Source: Zygnema cylindricum
Lineage: Eukaryota > Streptophyta > Zygnematophyceae > Zygnematales > Zygnemataceae
Assembly (NCBI GenBank): GCA_037447655.1
Contig: JBBHKE010000244.1
Span: 10,001-72,000 of the forward strand
Length of the DNA: 62,000 bases
Reading direction: 5' to 3'
The notes below the pieces were generated by a model. That model searched no databases, was not told the DNA's origin, and saw nothing but the letters and a program-made list of their open reading frames with translations. The position numbers and the translations under genes are program-made. Of this stretch, positions 20,541 to 31,840 are shown piece by piece (the stretch's first letter is position 1; every line of letters begins with the position of its first letter).

Positions 20541-20785
20541 TTATTTAATTGGGTTGGGGTTGGGGTTGTAGTTTTGGTTTTGTCAGTTGCCGTGTTTTTT
20601 ATTTTGAGTTTGGGTGCTTTTATTTTCCTTGTTGTTTTCTTTTTGTTTTAGTTGTGCTGTTTTTTTATTCCCTTGCTGGTAGTTTTTCAGTTTCGGCCAT
20701 GCCACCCTTTTTGTACCCTCGGACTCAGATGGTTTACCATCTTGCTTTTTAATTTTTCCTGCATTTTTTTTTTTTTTAAAGAAAA
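20541..20785 (+). mobile_element. LINE 3' UTR, hairpin and T-run tail
   Basis: T/G-rich 3' UTR ends with the perfect inverted repeat AGATGGTTTACCATCT (20727-20742), then a T-run (about 20767-20780). The minus-strand LINE fragment at 32700-32955 ends the same way. The hairpin may be the RNA element recognised by the reverse transcriptase. No poly(A) tail is seen. Confidence 0.6.
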
Positions 20786-22085
20786 GAAAAGAGAAGAATA
20801 AAAAATACAATATATCCGTAATAATCCCTTTTATCTCCGAAGGGATCCCATCCGATTCACAAATCCAAAATTGACGGATTTTCGAACGACTCCTTATTTA
20901 TTAACATATTTTGTGATTTATTGGTGGTTTTATTTTATTATTTATCTACTTATTGACGAATTTTTGAAGAATTGACGCAATTCCGGAAGAATTGTCATTT
21001 CATTTAATTAAATTAAATAGTAACTAGATAAGTATTTAATGAATTGGTCATTTAACTAGTCAGTTAACAAATTAATGTCTAGTTTATTAAGTTTCTTCAT
21101 TTATTTGGTTGTTTTATTTTATATTATATATTTAGTAGTTTATTAATGTATTGATTTATTTATGGACGTATATTTGGAAAACTCTCACAACTCCAAAATA
21201 ATTGACACTGCATTTCAATTTATATAGGAATTAAAAAGCTGATTGAATAGTTTAGAAATTGTTAAAACAAAAAAAAAGCGTGGATCATTTGAAAACGCGG
21301 AAAAATTAAGATAATCATTATTTACAATAAATTTACGTGGATTGTTTGAATATGAAATTAAATAAACAACTAAACGTAATTTGAATCACATCAAAAAAGA
21401 TAAAAGTGAAAAGAAAGACGAAAAAAAAAGATGGTTAATGGGTCAATGTCGGACCTTCTCTATTTTGCTTTAGCTAGGTTGAGGATAAACTAATAAATGT
21501 CGACTTCTTATAAATGATCAGATGTTTTAAATTTGCCAAATGTTAATTTTATTACTTTGGGATACAATTTTCGACACTGTTTTTGTGGTCTAAGAATTAA
21601 ACAACTTAAAAAAAAAAGCCCAATGTTTGTTCTATTTTTTTTAATTGCTTTTTGTTACAGTTTTTTGTTTTGGATAGAAAAGGGTTGTAAGCATTCGACA
21701 TCTTTTTATTGTCGGAGTGTCTAAGTTTGAAATTTGGTACCTAAATATGCAATAACTACACAATATTTGAATTTCGAGAATTTAAGAAATGTTTGAAACT
21801 TGGATGTCGAGCATCTACATCTTGCAAAGGAGCCTTTTTTTTTCTGTTTTTTAAGATTTTGATGAAGTTCCACTCGTCAAAAATCCCGTGTTCCAGTATC
21901 GAGCCCCCTCATCTTTTCTTTTTCCAACTTCCCTACTTTCTTATTTCGTATTCAATCCTCTCACTTTGGTTAATTCCTTTTTCTCGACAATTTCTTCTGT
22001 CATCATCTGTAATGGTGCATCAAGACATATAATCAACATAAAAATGAAACCATTGCCACTTGCATGCCTGGTTGATAATGTGGTG
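20786..22085 (+). other. Shared unit spacer, no gene seen
   Basis: Repeats of the unit spacer: CCCTTTTATCTCCGAAGGGA at 20827, the GACGAATTTTTGAAGAATTG phrase, then TCGGACCTTCTC..TTTTGCTTTAG near 21450 and TTTCCAACTTCCCTACTTTC near 21930. The last two recur near 31980/32440. No coding potential. Confidence 0.6.
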
Positions 22086-22089
22086 TGCA

Positions 22090-22870
22090 CTTTAAAGCGT
22101 GAATGAATGATGTCTCTTCAATGCTTTACTGAATGGTGTTATTGAATGACGCCATGATACCATTAATGGTTGATTGGATGTTGCTATGAAAAGTTAGAGT
22201 CTTTACTAGATGATGTGATGATCCCTTCAATGCTTGCTTGAAGGATGTAATGTTCAATGCTTGGTCTAATGATGTGACTAACGTTTTCGTGATTGATTAG
22301 ATGATGCTATGAACGCTATAATTAATTACACTTTAACGCTCTCTTGAATAATGTTGTTAAAGTCAAACATAATGCTTACTTAAAATATTTCATCAAAAAA
22401 TCGATTCTTTATACAATGATATCTTTCTTAAACACAACGGTGCTCCATTCCTGATGTTATTACCGGCTCAATACTTCATTGCATGATGTCATGCACGCTT
22501 CCAAGGTTGGTTGATGATGTCAAATCACTTCAAATGTTTTGTTGAGGGACGTAACGTCCCTCCAAATGCTCCTCGGAACGATGTCACAAATGCTTCGATG
22601 ATTCATTCAATATTTTCGTGAAAAGTATAGTGCTTGATTAGATGGTGTGGTGGATGCTTCAATGTTTGACGATGTGAAAACAACCATTATTGGATGATTG
22701 ATGCCACATACACCCCAATGCTAAACTGAATGGGTTTGTTAAATGATTAATAAGGCATGAAAACTTCAATACTCTGGTTGAACTTTGTAACGACCTTGAT
22801 GTTATGAAAACTTCAATCCTTGAATGGATGAAGCTATGAACACATACTTTTATTGAATGAATGTATTTTT
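22090..22870 (+). repeat. Degenerate minisatellite, about 40-50 nt unit
   Basis: Many imperfect repeats of a phrase like ATGATGTYATGAACRCTTCAATGCTTGATTGA. The same family precedes the promoter modules at 33130 and 42300 and occurs at 16300 and 48480. It is non-coding and part of the PPR unit. Confidence 0.65.
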
Positions 22871-23042
22871 ACTAATGGGGCCACATTACGTCAAGTGTCC
22901 AAATGCCGTACGGAAAAATGAAATATAAAGTATTGATTTCATTAAATTCTGCAAAACTCGCATAACGTGCGAAATTGAGGCCATACGATTCTGTACGTTT
23001 CCAGGAAATATTGTAATATGTAAAACTGCCAAATCAAATTTC

Positions 23043-23336
23043 CACACGCCTACAGTACGTGAAAACGACGCTTACCGTCGACGCACTATTCCAGCTGAAA
23101 AGTACAGTGCCGTACGCTTTGCAGTTGGTACTTTATTTGGGGAGCTGCCGCGGCGCGAAAGGGCGCAGCCTGGCTCGCTTTGCGACAGGAATGGGCCAAC
23201 GTCTCGACGGCAGCCACTGCTGACGGCGGCCCTGCCGGCCGACTGCAGGCCGTCCATTGGCCGCTGAAGCTCTGACGTCATACAATGCTGCCACGTGGTC
23301 TGCCCGAGATGGCATGCAGGTTGGTGACGTCAGCCT
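23043..23336 (+). promoter_or_regulatory. Promoter-like module, copy 3 (upstream of paralogue 4)
   Basis: ACGCCTACAGTACGTGAAAA start, CTTACCGTCGACGCACT, a TGCCGCGGCGCGAAAGG core, GGCCCTGCCGGCCGACTG, then TGACGTCA (23273-23280), CCACGTGG (23291-23298) and a second TGACGTCA (23325-23332). Two CRE-like boxes flanking one G-box also occur in copy 4. Confidence 0.62.
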
Positions 23337-24700
23337 ATACTACTCAAAGGAATGATGTTCGATATAACTTTGTGAAGATTCGGGTTATTTTTTACTGGAA
23401 ATTGTGGCTCTGAATCTGGATAAATTTGGATAATTGCTTTAGCTTTGGACACTTTATTGGTTTGTTCGGATTTAGGGTACATGTGTCTCGGATTTATTTT
23501 TTATTTTTAACAACTAGGATCTATGCGATGATGTCTGGAAGATTTATCAGTTTCTTGAGTTAGAATTGAAGAACGGAAAAATAGGATTTATTTTGGACAA
23601 GTAGTTATTTCTGGATAGCTTCCTACTTCGCACCTGTAATAAGTACGAAAGCAAGAGCGCTTCGTGACTTTGCTTCCATCTTTCTTGAAACATACCATTG
23701 CGTTTTTTTTACGTATTTTTCCAAACAGATTGTTGTTTCTGTTTTCAGCAATGCCAAAAGGAAACAATTTGAGATTTTTTACAAATTTAGTTAACATGTT
23801 ACTCCATATTCTCTAATTGCTACTTCCTGCTTCTTACCTTTAGGTGTTGTTGTACCTGTGAAGCTAGTTCATGGTGTGCACATTACAGTGGTGGAATCTT
23901 ACAGTTGCAGTTTGTTTCCTGCAAGAAACTAGCCTTTCAAATCTATTGCAAAATACTGTTTGTTGTATGAGTTGCTGGTTATGTGTTTACTTTGTTGAAT
24001 CGTTGGCTGACTGTGCTTTATTTCAGCGGCTTCAATTTGAAATCTGGATGGATTTTTACACTTTCATCATCGTGCCGGAGGTTTTCCATATCTGCCTTTG
24101 ATGGAAGAAATTCCCTGTCTGCATTCATAGTCTTTCTCTCCCTTCTTCTTGTCACAAACCCCCCCTCACTCTCTCACTTTTCTACCATCCACTTGGCCCT
24201 CTCTAACTCTGCCATCCCCACGGTTGAGGAAGTCCCATTTTTTTTTTCAAGAAGCACGTGAAGAGATAATGCACCAGCAATTGTCCTTTTTCCCCTAGTC
24301 TGTCCAAATAATCTACAGCGACATTTCATCGGTGTTTTTTTGTGTTGTAGCTGTCTTGTCTTTCCCTATGGTGAATTCATTCTGGTATGTGCTCTCGTAG
24401 GAAAGTCAATTAAGCCAGTGCCAATGATCTTCTTCATAAAATTCTCAATGTAAAGCTAATAGTCTTTGAGACTTCCTAAATGGACCTGCTTGCATCAGTA
24501 ATTCTCACAATTATTGGCTTTTGTAGACTTGGATTGTCCTGATCCTTGACTTTTTCTTTCACAAACCCTCTCGGTTCATAAATACCAATGTCTTTTATTG
24601 CATATTTTACAAAAATGTTACCGGTAATAGCCTGTTTTTTTTGCAGGAGGTAAAATAGATGATTGAAAAATCATTACCGAATCGCTCTTTTGCAGATATG
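23337..24700 (+). other. Leader region of paralogue 4, candidate 5'-UTR introns
   Basis: Its first 444 nt are duplicated at 17906-18349. The rest parallels the leader of paralogue 3, with acceptor-like TTACCTTTAG/G near 23845, TTTATTTCAG near 24025 and CTCTTTTGCAG at about 24695. Non-coding in itself. Confidence 0.45.
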
Positions 24701-24810
24701 TTGGTGCCCCTCTGGTATTCCCCTCCAACTGTTTGGTATTTCCCTCCCGCTGTTTGGCATCTCGTATAACTGTGCAGGGGAGAGGGAGAGGGAAAGAGAG
24801 AGGCAGCTCC

Positions 24811-27089
24811 ATGGCTTTCCCGACCTTGGTGGTACTTTCCAATGTACCCTCAAGTACGGATCGAAGAGGGGAGGATAGTATGTCACGTGAGGTAAGAATC
24901 GAAGTCCAAAAGGGGCTCCAACAAAAGGAGGAGCACAAGCCTAGGAGCAGATATAGTTTTGCCAAAAAATGTGTTTCAAGGAAGACATTTCAAGGAAGCG
25001 AGCCGAGGGTAGGGGAATATGTTCTTTCGGACTTGAGAAAGTTGAATCCAAGAGGAAATCAAGTCACGGTTGAATTTCTGGAATCTTCGTTATCTGGATG
25101 GCATGGCCAAATAACTGGACGTGATCTCTTCTTCATTTTTAAAATGTCGAAAATATGAACCTGTGCATACAATTACTTCATTGGGCACAAACCCAGGGTC
25201 GTATTTTCCAAACCAATGTAATACACTATATTATGTTGTTACATAAATGTGAATGTAATGTTGAAGTTCAAACTGCGGAGGACATCTGGAAAGAGTTGTG
25301 TGAGCAAGGATGTAAACCCAATGTAGTGACATACAGCACTATCATAAGTGTCATGGGCAAGGCAGGCAAGGTTGAGAATGCTTTAAGATTCTTTGAGGAA
25401 ATGAAGGAGATGAGGATCACTCCCAATTTTGTGACATTCAGCACAATGATAGATGTACTAGGAAAGGGGGGAAAGTCGGATGAAGCTTTATATCATTTTG
25501 AGCAGATGAAGCAAGCTAATGTAAATCCGAACGTAGTGACTTTTACTGCATTGATAGATGCTTTGGGGAAAGCAAGCAGGATTCAGGAAGCGTTAGAGGT
25601 GTTTAAGGAAATGGAAAACAGGGTTGAAACCTTGTGTGATGACCTTTAATACATTGATAGATGCTTTAGGAAAAGCAAGCAGGGTGGAGGAAGCGTTGGA
25701 TCTTTTTGGTGAAATGAAAAAAGCAAGAGTAAAGCCCGATGATGTGACCTCTATTACGCGGATAGGCGCTTTGGGAAAAGCAAGGAGTTAGATAAACGTC
25801 GACTGTTTGGAAAAATGCAAGTGAAAAACAATGAGGTGGCGTTCGTACGGTGTCGATGTTTAGGGCTCGCAAGATTAAAGCGTTAAAGGTGTTCGAAATG
25901 GCAGAATTAAACAAAGGTGACAGTAGTGATGATAAGATCTGGGAGCAAACAGTGGAGAGGTGCGGGAAAATGGGCGGGGGTGAAACAATAGAACGTTTAG
26001 TACAACGATAGATGTTTTGGGAGCAAAGGGTGGAGGAAGCAATAGAGGTGCTTGGGAAAATGGAAAAAGCGGGGGTGAAACTTAATGAGGTAACGTTTAG
26101 TACAACGATAGATGTTTTGGGAAAAGCAAGCCGGGTGGAGGAAGCAATAGAGGTGTTTGAAATGGAAAAAGCAGGGCTGAAACCTAATGTGGTGACCTTT
26201 AATGTATTGATAGATGCTTTGGGAAAAGCAAGCAGGGCAGAGGAAGCGTTGGATCTTTTTGGCGAAATGGAAAAGCAAGGGTAAAGCCCAATGAGGTGAC
26301 CTTTACCACGGTGATCAGTGTGTTGGGAAAGGTTGGTAGAGTCAATGAGGCTTGGAACAAGTTTAATTTGATGAAGGACTTGGGACTCAAACCCGATGTT
26401 GCAACCTTCAACACCATGATTGATGTTTTTGGGAAGGCGGGTAGGTTTCAAAAGGCTCTACAGTTATTTCGAGAGATGAAGCAACTTCGCTTGGAGCCCA
26501 ATGTGGTAACATACAACACAATCATAGGTGTCCCTGGAAAAGCAGAGATGATGGAAGAAGGTTTAGACGTTTTTAAGAAGATGTCCCAAGCAGGGGTAAA
26601 GCCAACGGAAGGACATTCAATGTCATCATTGATATTTTGGGGAAGGCTGGAAAGATTGATGAGGCGCGGTTTTACTTCAAGGAGTTGAAAAGGAGCAAAA
26701 TACAAGTTGTACTTGTTTACAATGTTATGATTGATTCTTTGGGAAAGGTTGGGAGAGATGAGGGGGCTATGATTTTGTTTAAAGAAATTAAAATGATTGG
26801 ATTTTTACCTAATATCATCACATTTAGCACAATCCTAAATGCTTTGGTGAAAGTTGGAAAGTTTGAGGAAGCGTCTGTAGTCTTCAAAGAGATGAAGGAA
26901 GCAGGGGTGAAACCAAACGTAGTTACGTTCAGCACACTAATTGATGCGTTGGGAAAGCAAGGCCATACGGAGAAGGCTTTGGCCATGTATGAAGAGATGC
27001 TTGAAGCTGGCATTGAGCCTAACAAGGTCACAATGAGTATCATGAAAAATGTTATTTCAAAGGGAAGTGAGCTGGGAGGGAGCGCCTAG
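24811..27089 (+). pseudogene. PPR pseudogene, long array (paralogue 4)
   Basis: The family ATG and N-terminal region are recognisable, but the frame is lost repeatedly. There is a one-base loss near 25143, in the NVKDVNLC stretch. Another shift lies near 25617, a TAG in a repeat at about 25790, and a badly decayed repeat at 25800-26040. A base is lost from an A-run near 26274 and a deletion lies near 26605. Between these lie clean repeats, for example [14 protein letters not shown] and LGKQGHTEKALAMYEEM, ending in SKGS and a stop. At least five extra repeats sit between the fourth repeat and the W-N-K-F-N-L-M-K repeat. The upstream leader contains a 21-nt in-frame duplication (V-F-P-S-x-C-L twice). 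Probably non-functional. Confidence 0.92.
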
Positions 27090-27345
27090 CTTCCGTCGAA
27101 CAATGTTGTAAATACAATGCAGCCGCAGTATTCTAGTTAGATTATGGATGTCCATGCTTTCTAGGATTTTGTGTATCTAATTGTTGTACATGAAATGTTT
27201 TTAAAAATATGAAGTTTTTGTTTTAATGTGGATGTTTCTAAATTTCGTGATTTTTTTTGTTGTGCAGTAAAAGGATGAGAATATTTTACTAATTTTGGAC
27301 CTTCTCGTTTTGTGTAGTCGCATGCGGTTGATAAATTTGGTAGTT
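27090..27345 (+). other. PPR family 3' trailer
   Basis: Same trailer as after paralogues 3 and 7: AACAATGTTGTAAATACAAT, TTAGATTATGGATGTCCATG, TTGTACATGAAATG, TTGGTAGTTATGTG. Confidence 0.6.
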
Positions 27346-27349
27346 ATGT

Positions 27350-27690
27350 GAATTTTGGCCCTCCCCTCTACCCTATCTTGCCACCTCCCTCTCTCTCTCC
27401 TCGTCTCTCTCCCCCCTTTTCTCAACAACACTTCCCACCGATGATTCCAATTCAAACACGTGACATACGTCAACATCGGTTCATCCACATCTTTTTCTCC
27501 CCTCTCCCTTCTTTCCCTCTCTTCCGCTCCCCATTTCAGCAAACATCCTCTCCTTACCCCTCTCTCCTCTCCCTACCCCTCTCTTCCTCTCCTCCCTCTC
27601 TCCTTCCCCCCTCTCCCCTCTCCCCTCTCCCTTCTCCCCTCTCCCTTCTCCCCTCTCCCTTCTCCCCTCTCCCCTCATCAAAACTTCCAC
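27350..27690 (+). repeat. Polypyrimidine tract
   Basis: CCCTCTCC/CTTCTCCCCTCTC-rich, pyrimidine on the coding strand of paralogue 4. It ends just before an assembly gap. Confidence 0.85.
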
Positions 27691-27703
27691 CTAAGATTGC
27701 AAC

Positions 27704-27713
27704 NNNNNNNNNN
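27704..27713. other. Run of 10 N (assembly gap)
   Basis: Ten undetermined bases. They fall just after TTCCACCTAAGATTGCAAC; by comparison with the other trailers an ATCAACCACGTGG phrase should come next. True gap size is unknown. Confidence 0.99.
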
Positions 27714-27779
27714 AAAGACACTGTATATATTTATATGTTTATATAAGGTATAAGGTGTAGTATATTATATATAACAAGG

Positions 27780-28330
27780 AGTTCAGGTTTAGAACGCAGG
27801 AAAGGTTGTCTTAAGATAAAAGAAGAAGTGAAAAGCTAGAAAAATAAAGAGTAAAACTACTTTTGTGTTTGCTACAGCGGTTGTTACCTTTGTTACGTTG
27901 TTACCTTTAACGCCGAAGTCAAGTTCAGTTCTTTCAGTTTGTGTAATGGTCGTTCGTATGTCGGCTGTCATTAAACTTTATTCAATGTTTCCGAACAACG
28001 GACATCCTTTTGAAGAGGTTTAAGTTCTAAGGTGCTTACATCTTCTTCTTATTTCCAGGATTATAGTTGTGAAACTAGGTTAGGGTTTACACATTGACTG
28101 TGATGGAATCTTGAATTTGGAGAAGTTTTCCTACAGGCAACAAGCCTTTGTAACTTATTTCAAATTACTGTCGGCTGTATGCTTGCTGGTAATGTGTTTG
28201 ACTTTCTTGACTTGAACTGAAGCCGCAATTTCCATTGTTGCATTGTTTCCATTGTTGGCGACATCGTTTGTGTTTTCATCAAAATGAGAAATAAAAAGAT
28301 CGAAAAGTGAAGAAGAAAATAGAATTCTGT
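27780..28330 (+). other. Isolated fragment of PPR leader
   Basis: 28040-28210 resembles the leaders of paralogues 3 and 4: acceptor-like TATTTCCAG/G, GGTTTACACATT, GTGATGGAATCTTG, CAACAAGCCTTT and TGCTGGTAATGTGTTTGACT. No PPR coding sequence follows on this strand, so it is a stranded piece between two convergent loci. Confidence 0.5.
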
Positions 28331-28554
28331 TGGAAAGGACGCAAGATTTGGACTTGAGGAACAATATATATTATATGATGTGGAATATGGAATATATTTG
28401 TATATTTATATATGTCACAGAAATAAGGAACAACTAATAGTGTGGAAAAAAAGACAAAAAAAGAAAAACGGCTCATTCTCAGAAGCAGAGAAAAATAGGC
28501 GATGAGTCGATGACGGTGCATACATGCCACGTGGTTGATATTGCAATACTAGGT

Positions 28555-28825
28555 GGAAGTTTTGGAGAGGGGAGAGGAGAGGGGAGAGGGGAGAGGGGAG
28601 AGGAGAGAGGGAAGGAGAGGAAGAGAGGGTGGGAGAGGAAGCGAGGGGTAGGGAGAGGAAGAGAGAGGTAGGGAGAGGAAATTTGTTGAAATGGGGAGCG
28701 GAAGAGAGGAGGAGAAGGGAGAGAAAAAAGTCTGGATGAGCCGTGCTGACGTATATCACCTGTTTGAAATGCAATGAGGAGAGAAGTGGGAGGTGGCAGA
28801 GAGAGGGTAGAGGGGAGGGAAAATA
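28555..28825 (+). repeat. Polypurine tract (pyrimidine on the minus strand)
   Basis: GGGAGAGGGGAGAGG-rich. On the minus strand it is the pyrimidine tract that follows minus-strand paralogue 5, so the usual strand polarity holds. Confidence 0.85.
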
Positions 28826-29088
28826 CGATATCTACCAAATTTATCAACATCATGCGACTACAAAAAACAAAAAGGTCCACAAATTGTCAAAAAGTATTAT
28901 TCTCATCGTTTTACTGTACAATTATATTATTCACGAAATTTATAAACAACTACATTAAATAAAAACTTGATATTTTTTATTAGATTCACATGTAACTTAT
29001 AACTACACAAAATCCTAAAAACATGGACATCCGTAATCTCACTAGAATACAACGTCTTCATTGTATTTACATCATTGGTCAAAGGAAG
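28826..29088 (-). other. PPR family 3' trailer (minus strand)
   Basis: Reverse-complement copy of the family trailer, with ATGGACATCCGTAATCT, CATGTAACTTATAAC and CTACAAAAAACAAAAAGG matching the trailers of the plus-strand genes. Confidence 0.55.
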
Positions 29089-30914
29089 CTACAAGCTCCC
29101 TTCCACCTCACCTCCCTTTGATAAAATATTTTTCATGATACTGAATGCGACGCTGTCTGGCCCAATGCCAGCGTCAAGCATCTCTTCATACATGGCCAAA
29201 GCCTTCTCCGTATGGCCTTGCTTTCCCAACGCATCAATTAGTGAACTAAAAGTAACAATGTTCGGATTCACCCCTGCTTCCTTCATCTCCTTGAAGACTA
29301 CTTCCTTAAGCTTTCCAACTTTCACCAATGCATTTAAGATTGTGCTAAATGTCATCACATCGGGTGGCAATCCAATCTTTTTCATTCCCTTGAACAAATT
29401 CATAGCCTTCTCATCTCTACCTACCTTTCCCAATGCATCAATCATAACAGTGTACGCAACTACATCAGGTTGTATTCCGCTCCTATTCAACTCCTCGAAG
29501 TAAAACCATGCATCATCAAACATACCAGCCTTCCCCAACATATCAATGTTGACATTGAATGTCACCACGTTGGCTTTCACTCTTGATTGGGACATCTCCT
29601 CAAAAACGTCTCTGCCTTCCGAAGGACACCTATGATTGTGTTGAATGTTCTTCAACTCACGAAATAACTCTAAAGCCTTTTGAAACCTACCCGCCTTCCC
29701 AAAAACGCCAATTATGCTACTAAAGGTTACAATGTTGGGAATGAGTCCCAAGTGCTTCATCAACATAAACTTGTTCCAGGCCTCATCAACTCTATCAGCC
29801 TTTCCCAACAGACTTATTATCGTGCTAAAGGTAACCTCATTGCGCTTTACCCCAGCGTTTTCCATTTTTTCAAACACCTCTAACGCTTCCTCTAACCTGC
29901 CTGCCTTTCCTAAAGTATCTATCAATGTGTTAAAGGTTACCTCACCCTTGCTTTTTCCATTTTCCCGAAAACCTGTAACGCTTCCTCTACCCTGTTTGCT
30001 TTTCCAAAAGCATCAATTAATGTATTAAAGGTCACCTCATTGGGTTTCACCCCTGCTTTTTCCATTTCGCCAAAGAGCTCCAACGCTTCCTCCACCCTGT
30101 TTGCTTTTCCCAGAGCATCTAACAATGTACCAAAGGTCACTTGGTTAGGATTTACATAAGCTTGCTTCATTTGCTCATAATACCGTAAAGCTTCATCAAC
30201 CCTTCCCCCCTTTCCTAGTACATCTATCACTGTGCTGAATGTCACACAATTGGGAGGGATCCCCGTCTTCTTCATTTCCTCAAACAATCTTAAAGCTTCC
30301 TCCACCTTGCCTGCCTTACCCATGACACCTATGACAGTGCTATATGTCACTACATTAGGTTTGCATCCTTGCTCATACATCTCCTTCCAGATGCCCTCCA
30401 CAATTTCAACTTCATTATTTTCTTTACATTTATGTAACAAAATAGTGTAGTGTATAATGTTGGCTTGGAAAAAACCAACCTGGGTTTGTGCCCAATGAAG
30501 TAACTGTATGCACAAGTTCACGTCTTTAACATTATTAAAAATCATGGAAAGATCTTTCTCATTGATTTGGCCATGCCATTTTGACAACAAAGATTCCAGA
30601 AACTCATCCGCAACCCGATTTCCACTTGGATTGCACTTTCGCAATGTTGAAATAAGAGATTGCCATGCCCATAATTCTCTTGCCTGGATTGTATTCCTCC
30701 AAACACTTCTCTTGGTAAATATAGACGTGTTACTTGGCTTTTGGCCCCCCCTCTGCGGGGTCCCCTTATGGGCTTGGAATCTTGTGTGAGGAGACGTACT
30801 ACCTCCCCCCCCCAATGCAAACCCCGAGGGATTTTTGGATGGGAGCACCAAGGATGGTCGTTTTCTCCATATCACCAGCAGAGCTTTATCAGTCGATAAA
30901 AAGATGGGAGACAA
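29089..30914 (-). pseudogene. PPR pseudogene, minus strand (paralogue 5)
   Basis: Two long frames on the minus strand carry the whole family plan. The N-terminal piece (30914-29937) has NPSGNRVADEFLESLLSKWH, the HWAQTQ motif and five repeats. The C-terminal piece (29925-29089) has the remaining repeats and ends SKGGEVEGSL. They are separated by a loss of about 10 nt near 29935, inside an extra repeat. A second lesion near 29630 removes part of a repeat (FRELKNIQHNHRC). Three residues are missing from another repeat (KEVVFKEM). No ATG stands at the family start: the upstream frame opens with TTG and the aligned start lacks the MAF codons. Two extra repeats are present at the hotspot. Converges with paralogue 4. 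Confidence 0.9.
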
Positions 30915-31550
30915 CCATATCTGCCAAAGAGAGATTCGACAACAAGCATCACAATTTTGCCCCGCTGAAAAAGAGTTTCAGTCCTAGACTATTATAAGTG
31001 GGAACGACCAACAAAGAGTTTTCAAACAGAAAAGGGAGCCAATGACAAAAGCCAGCTCATCCAAGTTCACCTAAGCCAATACTTGTGAGAAGGAGAATTG
31101 CAAGCTGGTCCTAAAAGAAACTCTCAACAAACTTTAGGTTGATTCTAGAAATTCCTGGGAGAAAAAGATCTTAGGATTACTGATTTTCATGCTTGGTAAA
31201 ATATTCCATGAGACTTCCAAAACGAAAGAAATAAATTCAGCACAAAGAAAGACAAAATAGTTTTAACGCAAGAAAAGAATAACAAAATGTAGCCTTACAG
31301 CACAACCTCAGACAGACTAAGAAAAACCACGGAGATAATTGCTGGTGCACAATCTCCTTAAACATACACATTGAAAAAGCTTATGGCGCATCCTACATCG
31401 TGGGAATGAATTGCCTATGAATACAGACACGAAAAACCTCCATAAAAGACACATAGTAAAGCCCCTGAGACAACAGTTTGTCTAAGATTCACGGTCCCTA
31501 ACAACAACCTTCTTTCAATTTTGAAGTTGTAAAAGTTATGTGTACGGGAT
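30915..31550 (-). other. Leader remnant of paralogue 5 (minus strand)
   Basis: On the minus strand, CTCTTTGGCAG/ATATGG, a GTGCACCAGCAATTATCTC phrase, AGTCTGTCTGAGG and GGAGGTTTTTCGTGTC match the leaders of paralogues 3 and 4. It is cut upstream by a TA microsatellite, and no promoter module follows. Confidence 0.5.
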
Positions 31551-31557
31551 TTTTTTT

Positions 31558-31680
<123 letters not shown>

Positions 31681-31840
31681 TTACATAATTATATCTTATA
31701 TACATTATTACTGATTCAGTAAATTAGTATTTAGTATTATTTTTATACTGAATACATATTAGTATTACATAAAAAACCCTATATATATTTATGTGTATAT
31801 ATAATTTATACTATATATTTTTATACATATAATAAATTAA

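Noticed and set aside
22090-22870. A CRISPR array in the short-repeat region
   Set aside because: Repeats are imperfect, contiguous and variable in length without unique spacers, and the genome is eukaryotic.
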